Origin: Tetranychus cinnabarinus
Taxonomy: Eukaryota > Arthropoda > Arachnida > Trombidiformes > Tetranychidae
NCBI GenBank assembly: GCA_022266195.1
Contig: WHVY01000002.1
Span: forward strand, 4,975,001 to 5,039,000
Direction: 5' to 3'
Length of the DNA stretch: 64,000 nucleotides
Shown in pieces: positions 1 to 11,784 of this stretch. The position numbers were made by a program, and so were the translations under genes. The first letter of the stretch is position 1; every line of letters begins with the position of its first letter. The notes below the pieces were generated by a model that saw nothing but the letters and a program-made list of their open reading frames with translations, was not told the origin of the DNA and made no database searches.

Positions 1-94
1 ACGGATAAATATGGAATCAAAATAATGGTCATTATCATTAATGTCTTTACCAAATCCATTCATTTCATTTGAACATCTTTTCACATTTTGATTG

Positions 95-1850
95 TTAATT
101 AGTAAACCATTGAATCACTCTTTTCCCTTCATCACCATCAACAGGGTTAAACAATGGCCATGGTTCATCATCAGCAGCATCACTGAATAATCTGGAAAAA
201 AACAGAAGTAAACAAAGAATCATCAATTAATTTGTTTTAATCATTCAACTTAATTAAATAAAGAGTTATAACTTAATTACAAGATGAACAAAATTTTCAA
301 TTAAAAAAAAAGAGTTGGAATTTTCTCCTTTTCTCTTCATGAACATCTTTCAAGTCGCTCATTATTAATAAAATAATAATAAATATCAATTAGTTTACCA
401 TTATTATTAATATTATCATCATATTTAAATTAACAAATGGAAAAAGATGAACACAATTTTGCTCATTTTTTGCGTGTCTCTCTACCAATGTATTCAAATG
501 CAGTGCATTCAATTAAAATATTATCATTATTAAAATAAAAGGTGATAATATCTTAATATATCTTCACTTACTTTTCCTACTTTCTTTTTTTCCTGGTCTT
601 CATCTCCACCATCATCATGAGCATCATCCTTTTTCAATTGTCTCTTTTTTCACTCTTCATTCTTCCGTTTTCCTTTTCTCCTTTTTCATCTTTTCTTTAA
701 CCATCTTTTGTGCAATATTTTCATCTCTTTGTATTCATCATCAAAGCTCTTCAGCTCTTTTTTGCCTTTTCTTCCTTCATTCTTCTTCTTTTTTTGCCAT
801 TCAGTGCTCTGTCATTTATCCTTGCAAGGCCATTCATTTCTTAGGTCAAGGTCACTATCACTTGTCAGGTCATTCAAATGTCTCGCTATTCCATTTATCG
901 GTTTTCCTGTAAAAGAAATGATATCAATGAGAATCGTCATTATCATTATATTTAACCATTTTTTGCACCTTTAACCATCTTCTTTACCTTATATTAGTTT
1001 TTTATATTCACTCTAATTTCATCCGATTAATGATAAAACTTGCAGTTTAAAATTTATAACCTGATTTCATCTAGAATCTGTTTTCGATTCAAGTTTAACT
1101 GAAACCACAATGAGCATTACAATTAACGTAGAATAGAAAATTGTAATTACCTTTAATCATCAACATTAACAAGTTGATGATGTAAAGGTACAATGAATAA
1201 GCTTGTTTCCTTTCAGTTTGCATTTGGAAAAAAAAGATGATATTTAAAGGAACCAATTTAGTGTCAAAATGATTCCATTAAATTGCATAAGTTAATGAAT
1301 TACATTTTACAGGTTTAATATTTTTTTCCCATTTTTTTGCTTCTTTCTTTTTCTTCTGTTGTATTGTGTAAATTGGAAATGATCAGAATAAGCGATTGCA
1401 GGGTGATTGAAGAGCAAAAGGGCAAAATTTACACACGCACATAAAATTTGCAGAAGTCAAGTTTAGGAAAAGAGAGAAATGTTTAGTTAAGGTAAAGCGA
1501 AGAGAGAAAGAGAAGAAAGAGAATGAAAAATTTTGTAGATCCAATGATTATCCATCGATCAATCAAAGAGCAATCTAACAGCAATCATACCTACAATTAA
1601 ACGATTGGTGGTGGTAGGTTGCAGTATTGGTGGTGTTGGTGGTGATGATGGCTGATGGTGTACAAAAGATGAACAAAGTAGTTTCTTTTTTTGGCAAAGG
1701 TCAAAACCAGGAGGGCAGAAAAAAAAGGAAAGACCAGGATTACTAAAAGAAAAGAAACAAACAAAACATGATGAATATTTGAATTTTATCTATAAAAACA
1801 AGAAACAGAAATGCTCACTTGTATTTGGATTGGAACCAGAACTTATTAGA
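95..1850 (-). CDS. Putative multi-exon gene, unidentified (3' part)
   Basis: Not recognised. Three minus-strand blocks can be joined by GT-AG introns in one frame: 1850-1819 (encoding SNKFWFQSKY plus two bases), 1742-1591 (begins NPGLSFFFCPPGFDLC, ends TTTNRLIV plus one base) and 906-812 (KPINGIARHLNDL, ends EWPCKDK then TGA). The 1818-1743 and 1590-907 introns have GTGAGC and GTATGA donors, and their phases match. A further block at 191-95 (LFSDAADDEPWPLF, ends IQWFTN then TAA) sits behind a good TTTTTCCAG acceptor and could be an alternative last exon or another gene; its phase does not fit the 1591 donor in that frame. The upstream start is not resolved. The second block is partly low complexity and contains a long T run. 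No domain is recognisable. Real coding is plausible but unproven. Confidence 0.3.
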
Positions 1851-2358
1851 CTGATGGAGTCACACCTAATCTGAATGATGGCAAGTTCCAGTTGATGTTT
1901 ACTCCTTTCTATTTCAACCATTCATCCCTATATCAGCAAACAAAACGGATACCTGTATTTTTGTTTCTGGCTCAGTCCTGTTTTTTCAACATTAATACAC
2001 ATTAGCTGATTCTTTGCAACATTTTCTCCTTCTTTCCCCTTCTTAAGACGCTATTTTTACAACCAAAGCATAAACTCATCTACAGTAAACATAAGCCTAA
2101 ATACAACGATAATAACAATAATTATAACAGTAATAATGATCATAGTGGTAGTAGTAAAAGTAGTGTCATAATAATGGCAACTATAATAATTGCAGATCAC
2201 AGGGAATCAACTAATAATTGCTTTGATATGAGGAATAAGAGATAAAAAGAAGGAAAGTCAAAATAGAAGCAGAAAAAGTGACATAGAGATAAATGGAATG
2301 GAGAAGGAGGAGAGAAATAGTTGTGTGTATGGAAGTTGATTAGTATGATAGAGCTCTG

Positions 2359-2435
2359 ATGATGATGATGATGATGACAGTTGCCTGGTAAAATGATGGA
2401 CCCACCTTGTAAGAGAGAGAGAGAGAGAGAAAGAA
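2359..2435. repeat. GAT and GA microsatellites
   Basis: A short GAT tract (about 2359-2379) is followed after some 30 bases by a GA dinucleotide tract (about 2411-2430). Together they create a spurious minus-strand ORF rich in Ser, Leu and Ile. No gene is supported here. Confidence 0.8.
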
Positions 2436-2682
2436 GAATGAGAAAGAGAATAAAAAAGGATAATTGATTGCATAAGCCACATATAGAGATAGATTAGAGG
2501 CGAAAAAATAGCTATTTGGTCTGATGAAAACGCCCAATTATACAGGGATAGACATTGAGATGAAATGAGCACACCAAGTTGAGCTGGAAAAGAGTCAAAG
2601 TAGGAATACAGCAATGCCTGGTTCCATGATAATTATGGCAATCTCATCAGAAATTTTCAGTAATCTTCATTGAGTAACTTAC

Positions 2683-2864
2683 CATGTTTTGCTTTACTTC
2701 TATTCCTTTCTATCTCTCTTCCCCTGTTTATGTACCAGTAACACTGCAAATAATGTAATGATGATGATTAGCAAAAAGGGCCTCCTAGAGCGTTGACACT
2801 GGAAAGACATCATATTCATGTCTTCATCTATTCCTGCTGAGTTGTTTGGTGCTGTACAATATGG
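2683..2864 (-). other. Possible minus-strand terminal exon with a membrane segment
   Basis: Behind an acceptor (ATTCACTACAG on the minus strand) is an open frame beginning PYCTAPNNSAGIDED. It ends in a hydrophobic run (FLLIIIITLFAVLLV) followed by a basic tail KQGKRDRKE and a stop. A GTAAGT donor-like site lies just beyond the stop, so the block could also be noise or an untranslated exon. Nothing upstream (to 3500) is convincing. Family unknown. Confidence 0.18.
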
Positions 2865-4518
2865 CTGTAGTGAATATAAATAAAATAATCATATTAATAT
2901 AATAGCCACAAAAATGTATGGAGAGCTAAATGATTGTAAAGGAAGCTAATTTTGGGTAAAAAATGGAGATACAAACCTTTTTCTTTTCTTTTCTTCAAAC
3001 TATAATTAAATAATCAGGATAATAGTTATACTGGTATACATATCTATGATTACTAGATTTGATCATATTGTTGACTTGTACCAAAAACCAATACACTAAT
3101 CTATGGCTAGAGCTTTTCCTTGGTTCCATCCAAAAATTCAGCTGCTTTATAGCGGCAAGATGTTGACTTTCTCTAGCCAATGTGTAACCTTAAATCATGT
3201 AACTCCAAGTCTATGTGGCTTGTTATTTTTCCTTGCCAGATAAAGTTACACAAGACTGATTCAAGATGCTCTGTCAATCAACTTGCTGTTATATAATATG
3301 ACACTGTTGACAAACACACAAGCCACGTTCAACGTTTCACTTGGTTAACTATTAGTTTTAAAGCAAGGTCAATCGACTTTAGGATGTATACGGTAACATT
3401 ATCGAGTGAACCGTAACACCAACAACACCTATAGAAATAACAATCAAACTTTTGTTTAAAATTTCCTCGACAAACAATAGAATGGGTAAAAAAATGATTA
3501 AACGCAGCAAATTTTACAAATTGAGAGGTAAAATTAAGGTAAAAAGTTGAACCATTTACTTGAAGGGGATTTCAACAGTTGCATAAGCTAATCATCTTTC
3601 ACCTTACTACTAGATTCAAGATATCGATATCCCAATTGAATATACTCGATAGAAAAAGTAAATCCAAGTGGATCGCAAAAACGTTGATATTGACTGTTAA
3701 GATTAAGTTCAAGATTATTGAATCAATCCAATGGATCAAATAAATTGACCAACTCTCGTATGATCTGATGGATTTGTTTCGTTCAATTTGAGTTACGATT
3801 TAATACGTGAGCATCAGATAGAAAGATTGAATAAACCATTAAGAAACGAGGATTTCTAATTAAACATGATTGACTTGGTTTGAAAACATTTATTTCTAAT
3901 TTTCTGCCTATTTTTTAATTGATTTGCTTAGCAATTCTTAATAAATCGATAATTAACAGGTTAACTTTGACGACATCCAGCGAAAGAACATGTGCTTCCA
4001 TCTACTGTAAATTTCAATAAACTTATTTTTTTGACCGAAACTTCAAGGTCCATGAGCTGAAATTGTGGACTTTAATTGAAAAATTATCATTATTTAGTTA
4101 TTTTGTCTAAAGTTCTGCGTTTATTTGAACATTTTGGTGGTTACAGACAAGCTCGTGTGATTGTTTTAACTTTAAATTGGTAGTTACTGTTTTCAAAGTT
4201 TTGTTACATGAAAATGAACAAAAAATGCATCTTCATTATTTTATTGAAAGATACCTGTTTCAGATTTTGGAAAAAAACATGATAAATAATACTGAAGATT
4301 TGAACATGAATAAAAACATTGAGTTAGTATCTAAGTTAGAATCTGTCATAGTCAAGACGTTATCTTGAGCTACAAATTTAATTTTGACAACAGACTTATG
4401 TTAATGGTCTATTTATTTTTGTATTTTCCCACCTAAGATGTAGCCATGACAGCAAACCATCAGAGGATTTATTTTACGTGTACTTTTCAATTTTTATCAT
4501 TTTAATATTTAATCAATC
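2865..4518. other. Intergenic, no supported gene
   Basis: A/T-rich sequence upstream of GMPPB. A 61-codon minus ORF (2995-3180) and a 63-codon plus ORF (4177-4368) have no recognisable motif and no convincing splice context. The palindrome GATATCGATATC lies near 3619. Confidence 0.6.
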
Positions 4519-5967
4519 ATGAAAGCGCTTATCCTTGTCGGCGGTTATGGGACTCGTCTCCGTCCATTAACATTGTCCAAACCAAAACCGTTGATCGAGT
4601 TTTGCAACAAGCCGATGATTCTGCATCAAATTGAAGCTCTTGTTGAGGTAAGTGTCAATGACAGTTGTTTAAAATTTTTCCGACTAACTTTTCAAATTGA
4701 TTTTGACTATTTCAAAAATTTTCTCATTCAGGCAAATGTTAATCACATTATTCTTGCCGTTAGTTATCGAGCAGAGATGCTGGAAAAGGCTCTAAAAGCT
4801 GAAGAAGAACGAGTAAGTGACATGATTTTCTATACTTGAGATTATTTTTCTAATCTATTCCTTTTTTTGGCGTAGCTCAAGATTCGTATAAGCATCTCTT
4901 TCGAGGAAGAACCTTTAGGAACGGCTGGACCTTTGGCACTTGCACGGCATCTATTATTAGAAGACAATGAACCTTTTTTTGTGCTTAACAGTGATATTAT
5001 TTGTGATTTTCCATTTCAAGAGATGATTTTATTTCACAAAATGCACGGAAAAGAAGGGACTATTGCGGTTAGTTTTATAAAGATTCATTATCTAATCAGC
5101 AACATATCATTGCATTCATTTGTTATATTTTATTTGCTTTCTTTTCTGCTCTCAATACAGGTCAATAAAGTCAATGAGCCATCGAAGTATGGTGTTGTCG
5201 TATATGACAACAGGGGACAAATCAAAGAGTTTATCGAGAAACCTCAAGAATATATATCAAACCGAATCAATTCTGGGCTTTATATATTCAATACATCTAT
5301 TTTAAACAGAATTCAGGTTTGTTCAGAGAGACCGCATTTTGTGATTTCAATCTCACTGATTGTTATATTTTTTAGTTGAAACCAACCTCTATCGAGAAAG
5401 AAGTTTTTCCTGAAATGGCCAAGGATGGTCAACTCTATGCATTCGAATTAAAAGGCTTTTGGATGGATGTTGGTCAGCCAAAAGATTTTCTTATGGGAAT
5501 GAGCCTTTATCTTGAATTTTTACGTGATACGCAACCTTTATCTTTACATCAGGGACCTGGAATATACGGAAACGTACTAATTGATCCTACTGCCAAAATC
5601 GGACCAAATTGTCGGATCGGTCCTAATGTATCAATTGGACCTAACGTCGTCATCGAGGAAGGAGTGTGTATCAAAAGATGCACAATTCTGCGAGACAGTT
5701 CAGTTAAATCACATTCCTGGTTGGATAATTGCTTAATTGGGTGGAAATGCTGCATAGGACGCTGGGTAAGTTGTCAAAAACCAATCAAACTTATAATCTA
5801 AATCTAATTGTTTCTATCTTTCTGATTTTTTTCAGGTGCGAATGGAAAACACATGTGTCCTTGGTGAGGATGTGATCGTGAAAGACGAACTTTATCTGAA
5901 TAGTGTTAAAGTACTTCCTAACAAATCAATCAATGCATCCGTTCCTGAACCAAATGTAATCCTGTGA
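4519..5967 (+). CDS. GMPPB: Mannose-1-phosphate guanylyltransferase beta (GDP-mannose pyrophosphorylase B)
   Basis: Makes GDP-mannose from GTP and mannose-1-phosphate in the cytosol, the mannosyl donor for N-glycans, O-mannose and GPI anchors. Six exons: 4519-4647, 4732-4812, 4876-5067, 5161-5316, 5376-5765, 5836-5967, all phase 0 with GT-AG introns of 59-93 bp. They give 359 residues against about 360 in the human enzyme. The nucleotidyltransferase signature GGYGTRLRPLT is at residues 8-18. NSDIICDFPF carries the metal-binding Asp (D110), and GFWMDVGQP follows at about 213-221. From about 246 a left-handed beta-helix of hexapeptides (IGPNCRIGPNVSIGPNVVI) leads to the conserved C-terminus ELYLNSVKVLP...VPEP. 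The start is the only Met before the signature. AATAAA at 6166-6171 is the likely poly(A) signal. All key residues look intact. Confidence 0.97.
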
Positions 5968-6165
5968 TGTTTTATAATCAATTTACAAATCATATCAAAA
6001 TCGATTTTAAAAACATTTTTAACAATCTAATGGCTGTTGAATTTCGCTATGAAAATGTTTCTTTTTACTTATATATTATATTTATAAACTATTCCTATTT
6101 TTCGGTTGTAATGGTACAAAGCGTATCAATGAATTACTTTGATTGAAACGAAAATCTAATTGTTG

Positions 6166-6171
6166 AATAAA
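6166..6171 (+). terminator. Poly(A) signal of GMPPB
   Basis: AATAAA about 200 bases after the GMPPB stop codon, in A/T-rich 3' UTR-like sequence. Confidence 0.6.
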
Positions 6172-6394
6172 TACAATCTAACTTGATTATGGCTATAATT
6201 TTTCAAAGGGAAGCTCGGTTGGATAAAATGGAAAAGAAAAATCAGTAAAAATATTATTCGATGATTAAAATTAAAAATAACATTGAAGGGACAATTTCAT
6301 CGTTCTCGTAGTGGTTTTCATGGAAAGTCTTAAAAAGACATCAAAATTTTTTTCTTTGTGTAAGTATTTGTAAAATTTGGCATTTATAAAACGC

Positions 6395-6545
6395 GCTAGC
6401 CGCAGAAAGCCGCAAAAGGTCAAGGTCGGGAAAGGGTCTTATTACATAGAGGAGGTTTCGGTCTATATGTGCTCACTGCCCCAGACTGTTCCCAACTGTC
6501 GGGGCTGATCTACAGGGCTCTGAATGCGACATTGATCAAAAAAAA
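6395..6545. ncRNA. GC-rich island with hairpin; possible small RNA or SINE remnant
   Basis: About 150 bases stand out as GC-rich in A/T-rich surroundings. Inside, 6479-6504 can fold as CCCC-A-GAC-T-GTT, loop CCC, AAC-T-GTC-GGGG: ten pairs with one T-T mismatch and one bulged A. TAGCCGCAG near 6398 and GGTTTCGGTC near 6455 are weakly like Pol III A and B boxes, and T-rich runs follow at about 6548. No long ORF explains the composition. It could be a structured RNA gene, a tRNA-derived SINE or a decayed coding fragment; I cannot assign it. Confidence 0.25.
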
Positions 6546-6950
6546 TTTTCTTTTGTTTTCTCTAGTATTCGGTTTAGGAATACATTGTATTGCCACAATT
6601 TATTTTTCTATTTGAGTCGATTTTATCATGCAAACTCTTTTTAAATTCATGAACGAGGCTTTATGACATTCACCATTTACATTAAATAGATGGCATAAAA
6701 ATTTAGCAACATTATTCTTTTAAGGCTTAATCATAGAGCGATCTTTCAATGTTTTTGATTTTCATTGTATCTGTTGACTCAAATGATTCAGTGGATACCA
6801 AAATCATTAAGAATCTATCAATTTTTGGGTTATTATGCCGTTTGAATCTTTAACAGGTCGAGTTCAATCACATCAATTTGAAATTAATGAAATTTTATGC
6901 TTAAATGACAAAAATTTGTCAAGAATCGCACCGATTTTTTTTTGAATATT

Positions 6951-7020
6951 TATCGATTTATCGTACGGCATATCGAAATATATCGAGACCTAAATATCGA
7001 TTTTTATCGCGTATATCGGA
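6951..7020. promoter_or_regulatory. TATCG/TATCGA word cluster upstream of the F-box gene
   Basis: Within 70 bases the word TATCG appears about six times, several as TATCGA, close to the insect DRE core TATCGATA. It lies 160-230 bases before the F-box start codon. Core-promoter function is inference only. Confidence 0.3.
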
Positions 7021-7179
7021 ACGCCTCCGGGTCAAGCATCTGTTATTTCTTGTTATTTAAAGTCAGGTCGGTTCCTATCGGTTCATAATAAACTGGTCAT
7101 CACTGGACTTTTGGTCTTTTATAATTTCAAGTTTATCTTGCTGCTTTTGGTTTTGATCTTGTCTTTTCAAGCTGCTAAA

Positions 7180-8388
7180 ATGAGTATCGAAAAGTTACCC
7201 GATGAAATCTTATTATATATTTTCTATCGTATCAAAAACTTTGAGACGCTTCATAATTGTTCCGAAGGTAAGTAAAGTTTATAATGAAAAACCTTTACCA
7301 AGCATCATTAAACCGGTCATTTTTTCATTTTACGTCTTTATGATTCAAAATCCGAATATGAAGGTGTTCAATCCTCAAAAGTCCATAGTTCAAACCTGAA
7401 ATCTGTATTAACAACTGTTTTTGAGTTTTGGTCATAAAAAATGTCCGGAATTTTATGCTTTCAATCTTTTTTGATAAATCAAGTTTAGTTTAAAAAGTCA
7501 TTGCTTGTGATAACTCGAGTTTCGCGATTAATATCGCGATAGGAAATTGATAAACGAGAGGCATTATCTCATGCAATTGAAATAACTTGACTAGTCTTGT
7601 TATAACTTAAAAATCTTAATTTTTTTCATTTATAATTAGTCAATAAAAGATGGAGAAGTCTAATTGCTGAAAGACTGCAAAATATTGAATATTTATCAAG
7701 TAAGTTAATTTAAAAGAAGTATATGCCAAAAATTTTTTTCTTTTGAGTTAAGATTTGGAGCTTTGTGGGTTTGTAAGAACATGGCAACTGAATCCATTAG
7801 TGCTATGAAAAATATCCCCGATCCCCACTTTACTTGGAAACGAGGTCAAAGTTGAAATTTCGCTCGGGTTTTGAACAATTATGGAAGCAGATTTTTTCGT
7901 AACTCACTCTGCTGAAGTAACCTCTGATGGACAACCAGAAAATGCGGTTATTTTGGGAAGTACATACAATACAGCCTTTTGCTTTTGAATGGTTTTTTTA
8001 CCAAATGAAAAAGTGTTGATTCTTTATAATCCATTGGATTTGAGAACAAAAATTTGAAAATGTCTGTTTCTAAAACAATGCTCTACTAAAAAGTCAAATT
8101 GTTGGCATATGCTCCCCTTAAAAGTTTTTTTACAAGTCAATGAGGAGAATAACAATTAACATATAAATTTTTATTTTAGATGAGCATGATGAGGAAGGCA
8201 ATACCATGTTCTTTGCAGATAATGATCCACGTGAGAGAGTGATATTGACAAATTCCGGAAATAATCTGAAAAATTTCATCAAATATCTGCCGCCTATTGA
8301 AATAACTGACTTTACAGAATGGGTGTATGGTGATCTTAAATCTAAAAGTTCATCACGGAATGGAAATAAAGATTTAACCCGAAAATGA
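7180..8388 (+). CDS. Small F-box protein
   Basis: Three exons (7180-7267, 7640-7699, 8180-8388) join with matching phases through GTAAGT donors and AG acceptors to give 118 residues. The N-terminus is a clear F-box: MSIEKLPDEILLYIF, then LHNCSEVNKRWRSLIAERL, the part that would bind SKP1 in an SCF ubiquitin ligase. After it the protein runs only about 70 residues (YLSNEHDEEGNTMFF..., IKYLPPIEITDF..., Lys/Arg-rich end) and shows no LRR, WD40 or other substrate-binding domain. It may be a short F-box adaptor or a truncated member of a larger family. Intron 2 holds a MITE-like repeat (7718-8113). AATAAA at 8472-8477 fits as poly(A) signal. The start is the first Met directly before LPDEIL. Confidence 0.72.
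7718..8113 (+). mobile_element. MITE-like repeat copy inside intron 2 of the F-box gene
   Basis: The ends are inverted repeats: AGTATATGCCAAAAATTT at the left, and the reverse complement of AGCATATGCCAACAATTT at the right. The interior aligns, with divergence, to the copies at 49.4, 50.5 and 63.4 kb: a GTTTGTAaGaAC word, then GAATCCATTAGTGCTAT, then GTTGAAATTTCGCTCGGGTTTTG, then TATGGAAGCAGATTTTTTCG. There is no transposase ORF, so it is non-autonomous. No clear target-site duplication was found. Confidence 0.6.
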
Positions 8389-8471
8389 TCATCATAGAGC
8401 AACAAACTGTTTTTGTTCATATCTTATTCAATTTAAAGATATTGGATGAGTCTGCAATGTTTTTTATTAAT

Positions 8472-8477
8472 AATAAA
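8472..8477 (+). terminator. Poly(A) signal of the F-box gene
   Basis: AATAAA 84 bases after the F-box stop codon. From here to 8913 lies only the 3' region between the convergent F-box and ARMC8 genes, with nothing else recognisable. Confidence 0.5.
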
Positions 8478-8913
8478 ATCACTCGGATATTTACCACCTT
8501 TAACTGTGTTCCACTTGGCATGAGGGGAAAGTTGATATATTGGTATTGATACATAGACTTAGGATGTTAATCAAGGGTCAAGAAAGGTGGAGAGTTGTAG
8601 ATTAAAGAGTTAATGATAATCATCGAAAAAGCGTGTAAAAGGCGAACACAGTGAATTAAGCTTTCCGAAGTAATGGAATTGTCTGCAAAGTTTGGGTTAA
8701 CAGAGAAACAGATTCACAAAAGTGAAAAATGATAAATGTAGAGTAGATTTTTATAACTATAAACTCAGTAAATTTCAAGCATGATGACTTATTTTTATAT
8801 CCTTGTATAAATTTTGGAAGAATGGTTTTTGATGAATAGATAGAGTTGATTTCTCCTTGCTTTTTTTAAATAGACGGAGAATGTGTTGAAGAATAAGTTG
8901 ATCAGCTTCAATT

Positions 8914-11472
8914 TCACGGGAAATTTGAAAATTGATCGAGGGCAGTTTTCGCTTTATCGAACAATGCAGTATCTTGAGTGTGCAACAGTTGCTTTAACGC
9001 ACTTTTCACTCCCATTTCTTTCAATTTTGCTTGACGCTTAGCGGCTCCATCTTCTTCTTTCCACAGCAAGTTGGATATACAAAAAACAGCAGCAATCTGT
9101 AATTTGACGTTACTGTTAATCATAAAATTGAGAAGCTTTTTGAGAACTTCTTCATTTGACATGATAAACTCCTTTGATGTGTTGCCACTGGCGATGTTTG
9201 CTAAAATACATAGAGCTTGTTCCTTGATTTCAACAACGTTTTCATCGTCAAGCGCCATATTCACTGCTTGCATCAATTGTTTTCCGTGAGTTGACATTAT
9301 TTGATCTATATGCTGTAAAAACAAAGAAAAATATAAAAGATAAAGTTGTGGTTATTGAATTAGAAGATAGTTTCGATTAAGACTAACATATTTCGTAGAT
9401 AATAAATTGCGAATCAAGCCAAGAGTCTTCATAACAATGGTTGAGTCAGAGTCAGATAAAAGTTTAAAAATTTGATTAGTTCCAAGACAAGAAAGAATTT
9501 GATTTTTAATATTTTGATCTGCTTGAAATGCCATGTTCATTAATGCCCAAACTCCATTCAAACGTAAAGCTTTCTCTTCCCTCTGAGTCAGTGAACAAAG
9601 TCTTTCTACAGCATTACGATCCAAAAAATGCTGTCAACAGAAAAATAGAAGAGAAATACCAATATAAATGAACAAGCACTATTTTTAAATAATCCTGAAT
9701 TTTTTTGAGATTTAGCATAAATGACCTCATAGCTATCTTAATATAAGACTCAATCGTTTTACTTCATCTTACCTCTTTACTAGGAGAAAACTCAAGGAGA
9801 AGATTACACAAAGTACTAGAAACGACTATAAGAACATCATCAGTAGCGTTGTTTAAAAGACTTTTCAAAGGTATCCATACATGATGATCTTGAAAGGTAG
9901 TTCTCAATTGTTGAACAGATCTAGAAAGACTGTGAAGACATCGCAAGGCAGCCAGTCGAATTTTAACGTTTGGATCAGATAAACCATTTATTATGTGTTC
10001 CATCAACATATCAGTTTCAATAATTTTCTTTCTTGTATCTTCTTCATTAGCTGCAAGGGAAGCAAAAGCTTTTAGAGCTGCTTCTTTCATTTCTTGACCA
10101 ATGGTTAGTTTAATTTCTTCTTCTTTAAGGTTTGTTTCGCTGTCACTCATAGATGAAGCATCGTCCTGCAGCGAGGCAGCATTGCTTTGAATAGTTGATT
10201 TATTAACGGTTACTTGACAAGGTGATTGATATTTGAAAAAATCTGCTAAGGTTGGAATAATGTGATTACAAATGGCTGCAGTCCTTTGTAGCTCAGTATC
10301 AACTTCCGTAAGATAGGCCAGAATATGTGCTGAAGCAGCTCGAATACATGGCTCCTTGTCTTTTTCACACATTCTTACTAATGTTGGGAGAGTTTTATAA
10401 ACGATTTCGTGATCTTCTGAATTTATATTACCCACTATAGCACCAGCTCGGTGCATATAAGTCATGCATTTAGCCGCATTAAACTGCATAGTTGGTGTAT
10501 TTTCTTGGTTCATAAGCTCAGTGAGTATTTGAGGGATATCCTTGCCATTTGCAACGGTTGTGACTGCGACTTCGGAAGCATCTTCATTTTGATGACAAAT
10601 GGCTGCCAATAATTCAAGAGCCGGTATTTTCACTTTATAAGCCGGGGAAAGCATGAGATTTGCAATCATTTGAATCGCCCCGTACCCACATAAAGCAGTT
10701 TGATGCTCAGTAGTCTGACAAGAATTGGCCAGAATATTCGCAATACATTCTTGAATGGCCCAGATGTGAGTTGAAGAAGCTAACTCCAGAAGAAATGTGA
10801 CGAATGGGACCTCAAATGCTTTTGAATCATAAATCAGATCGATAGGTGCAAAAGATGAAGTGTAAATTGATCGTAAAGCCCTCAGACTGATTTCAACCAG
10901 TTTTGAAGAACTGTGTGGGTCAGTTATTTTAGTAATTAAAACTGGAACTGTACCGACATTGATAATGACACGCAAATGTTCAGGTGTGCCTTTAGACAGA
11001 CTGCAAATGATGGCAATGCATTCATAGCAAAGAGGTTCCTTCACAGTCTCATCTAAAATTAATTGTAGCAAGCGAGGTACAATTCCTCTTTCGATAACGT
11101 TCTCCTTCTGTTTATTACTACCAATCACATTATTTTTCATGAACCTAAACAAAGAGAAAGCAATAGATAGAGAAGAAAATGGCGCTTTTAAATAACTGAA
11201 AAACCATTGTGATGTGAAATTATGAATACTTACATAATTGCTTTTAGACATTTTTCTTGATCAGAGGAATAGACCGAATCTATTAGCCTCCAATTCTGTT
11301 CAGAGGTCTAAAAAAGAAAACAAAACAAAGGAAAAGAGTGGTGAAAAATTATTAATAGGTAAATTTAATTTTCCCTATTATTGAATAATCGGCACAAGTT
11401 ACCGCATATCAAAAAAAGAAAGTCAACAACACTTACCAAACACAGTTCTTTCAGGTATCCAACTGTATCCAT
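8914..11472 (-). CDS. ARMC8: Armadillo repeat-containing protein 8 (CTLH/GID complex subunit)
   Basis: Homologue of ARMC8, the GID5-type armadillo scaffold of the CTLH E3 ubiquitin ligase, which holds substrate receptors. Five minus-strand exons: 11472-11437, 11307-11234, 11144-9773, 9630-9388, 9312-8914, with introns of 75-142 bp, give 707 residues (human about 673). Diagnostic stretches are NNVIGSNKQKENVIERG near the N-terminus, RAGAIVGN, KIIETDMLMEHIINGLSDPN, LRCLHSLSRSVQQLRTTFQD, LLLEFSPSKE, LNGVWALMNMAFQAD, LSDSDSTIVMKTLGLIRNLL and IMSTHGKQLMQAV, in the same order as in the family. Tandem helical ARM repeats fill the protein. The start lies in a 12-codon first exon (MDTVGYLKELCL); it is the least certain part. 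It is divergent from COMMD3. Confidence 0.96.
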
Positions 11473-11784
11473 TTGTTGATTAGATGATCTTAACCAAATA
11501 AATCGTCAGGTAAAGATTAAAATATCCAGACACAATTTGATAGATAGATGTAATATTAGAACTATAATAAAATTCAACTGTTGAAAATTGAAGCATACGA
11601 GAAAAAGTAAAACGAGTTTCTAATGGCAACTTGTCACCAGCTGATTGGGTGTGTTGGCTTACCCAAATAACAAACCGTTAATTATTTGTAATTTTTTTTT
11701 CTTTTGTTATCAAATTGACTTATATTTATGTAAAGTGTTGTAACTTTGGTGAATTTTAGTTGGTAAAGGTCAAGATTACAAATA
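11473..11784. promoter_or_regulatory. Shared divergent promoter of ARMC8 and COMMD3
   Basis: Only 312 bases separate the two start codons, which point away from each other, so the core promoters and both 5' UTRs must lie here. An ATTGGGT inverted-CCAAT-like word occurs near 11645. No TATA box is obvious. Confidence 0.55.

Noticed and set aside
2258..2614. 118-codon minus ORF with Ser/Leu runs
   Set aside because: Its sequence is the complement of GAT and GA microsatellites; no motif or splice context.
6395..6545. tRNA gene
   Set aside because: No cloverleaf could be drawn and the box-like words are too poor; reported only as a structured GC-rich island.
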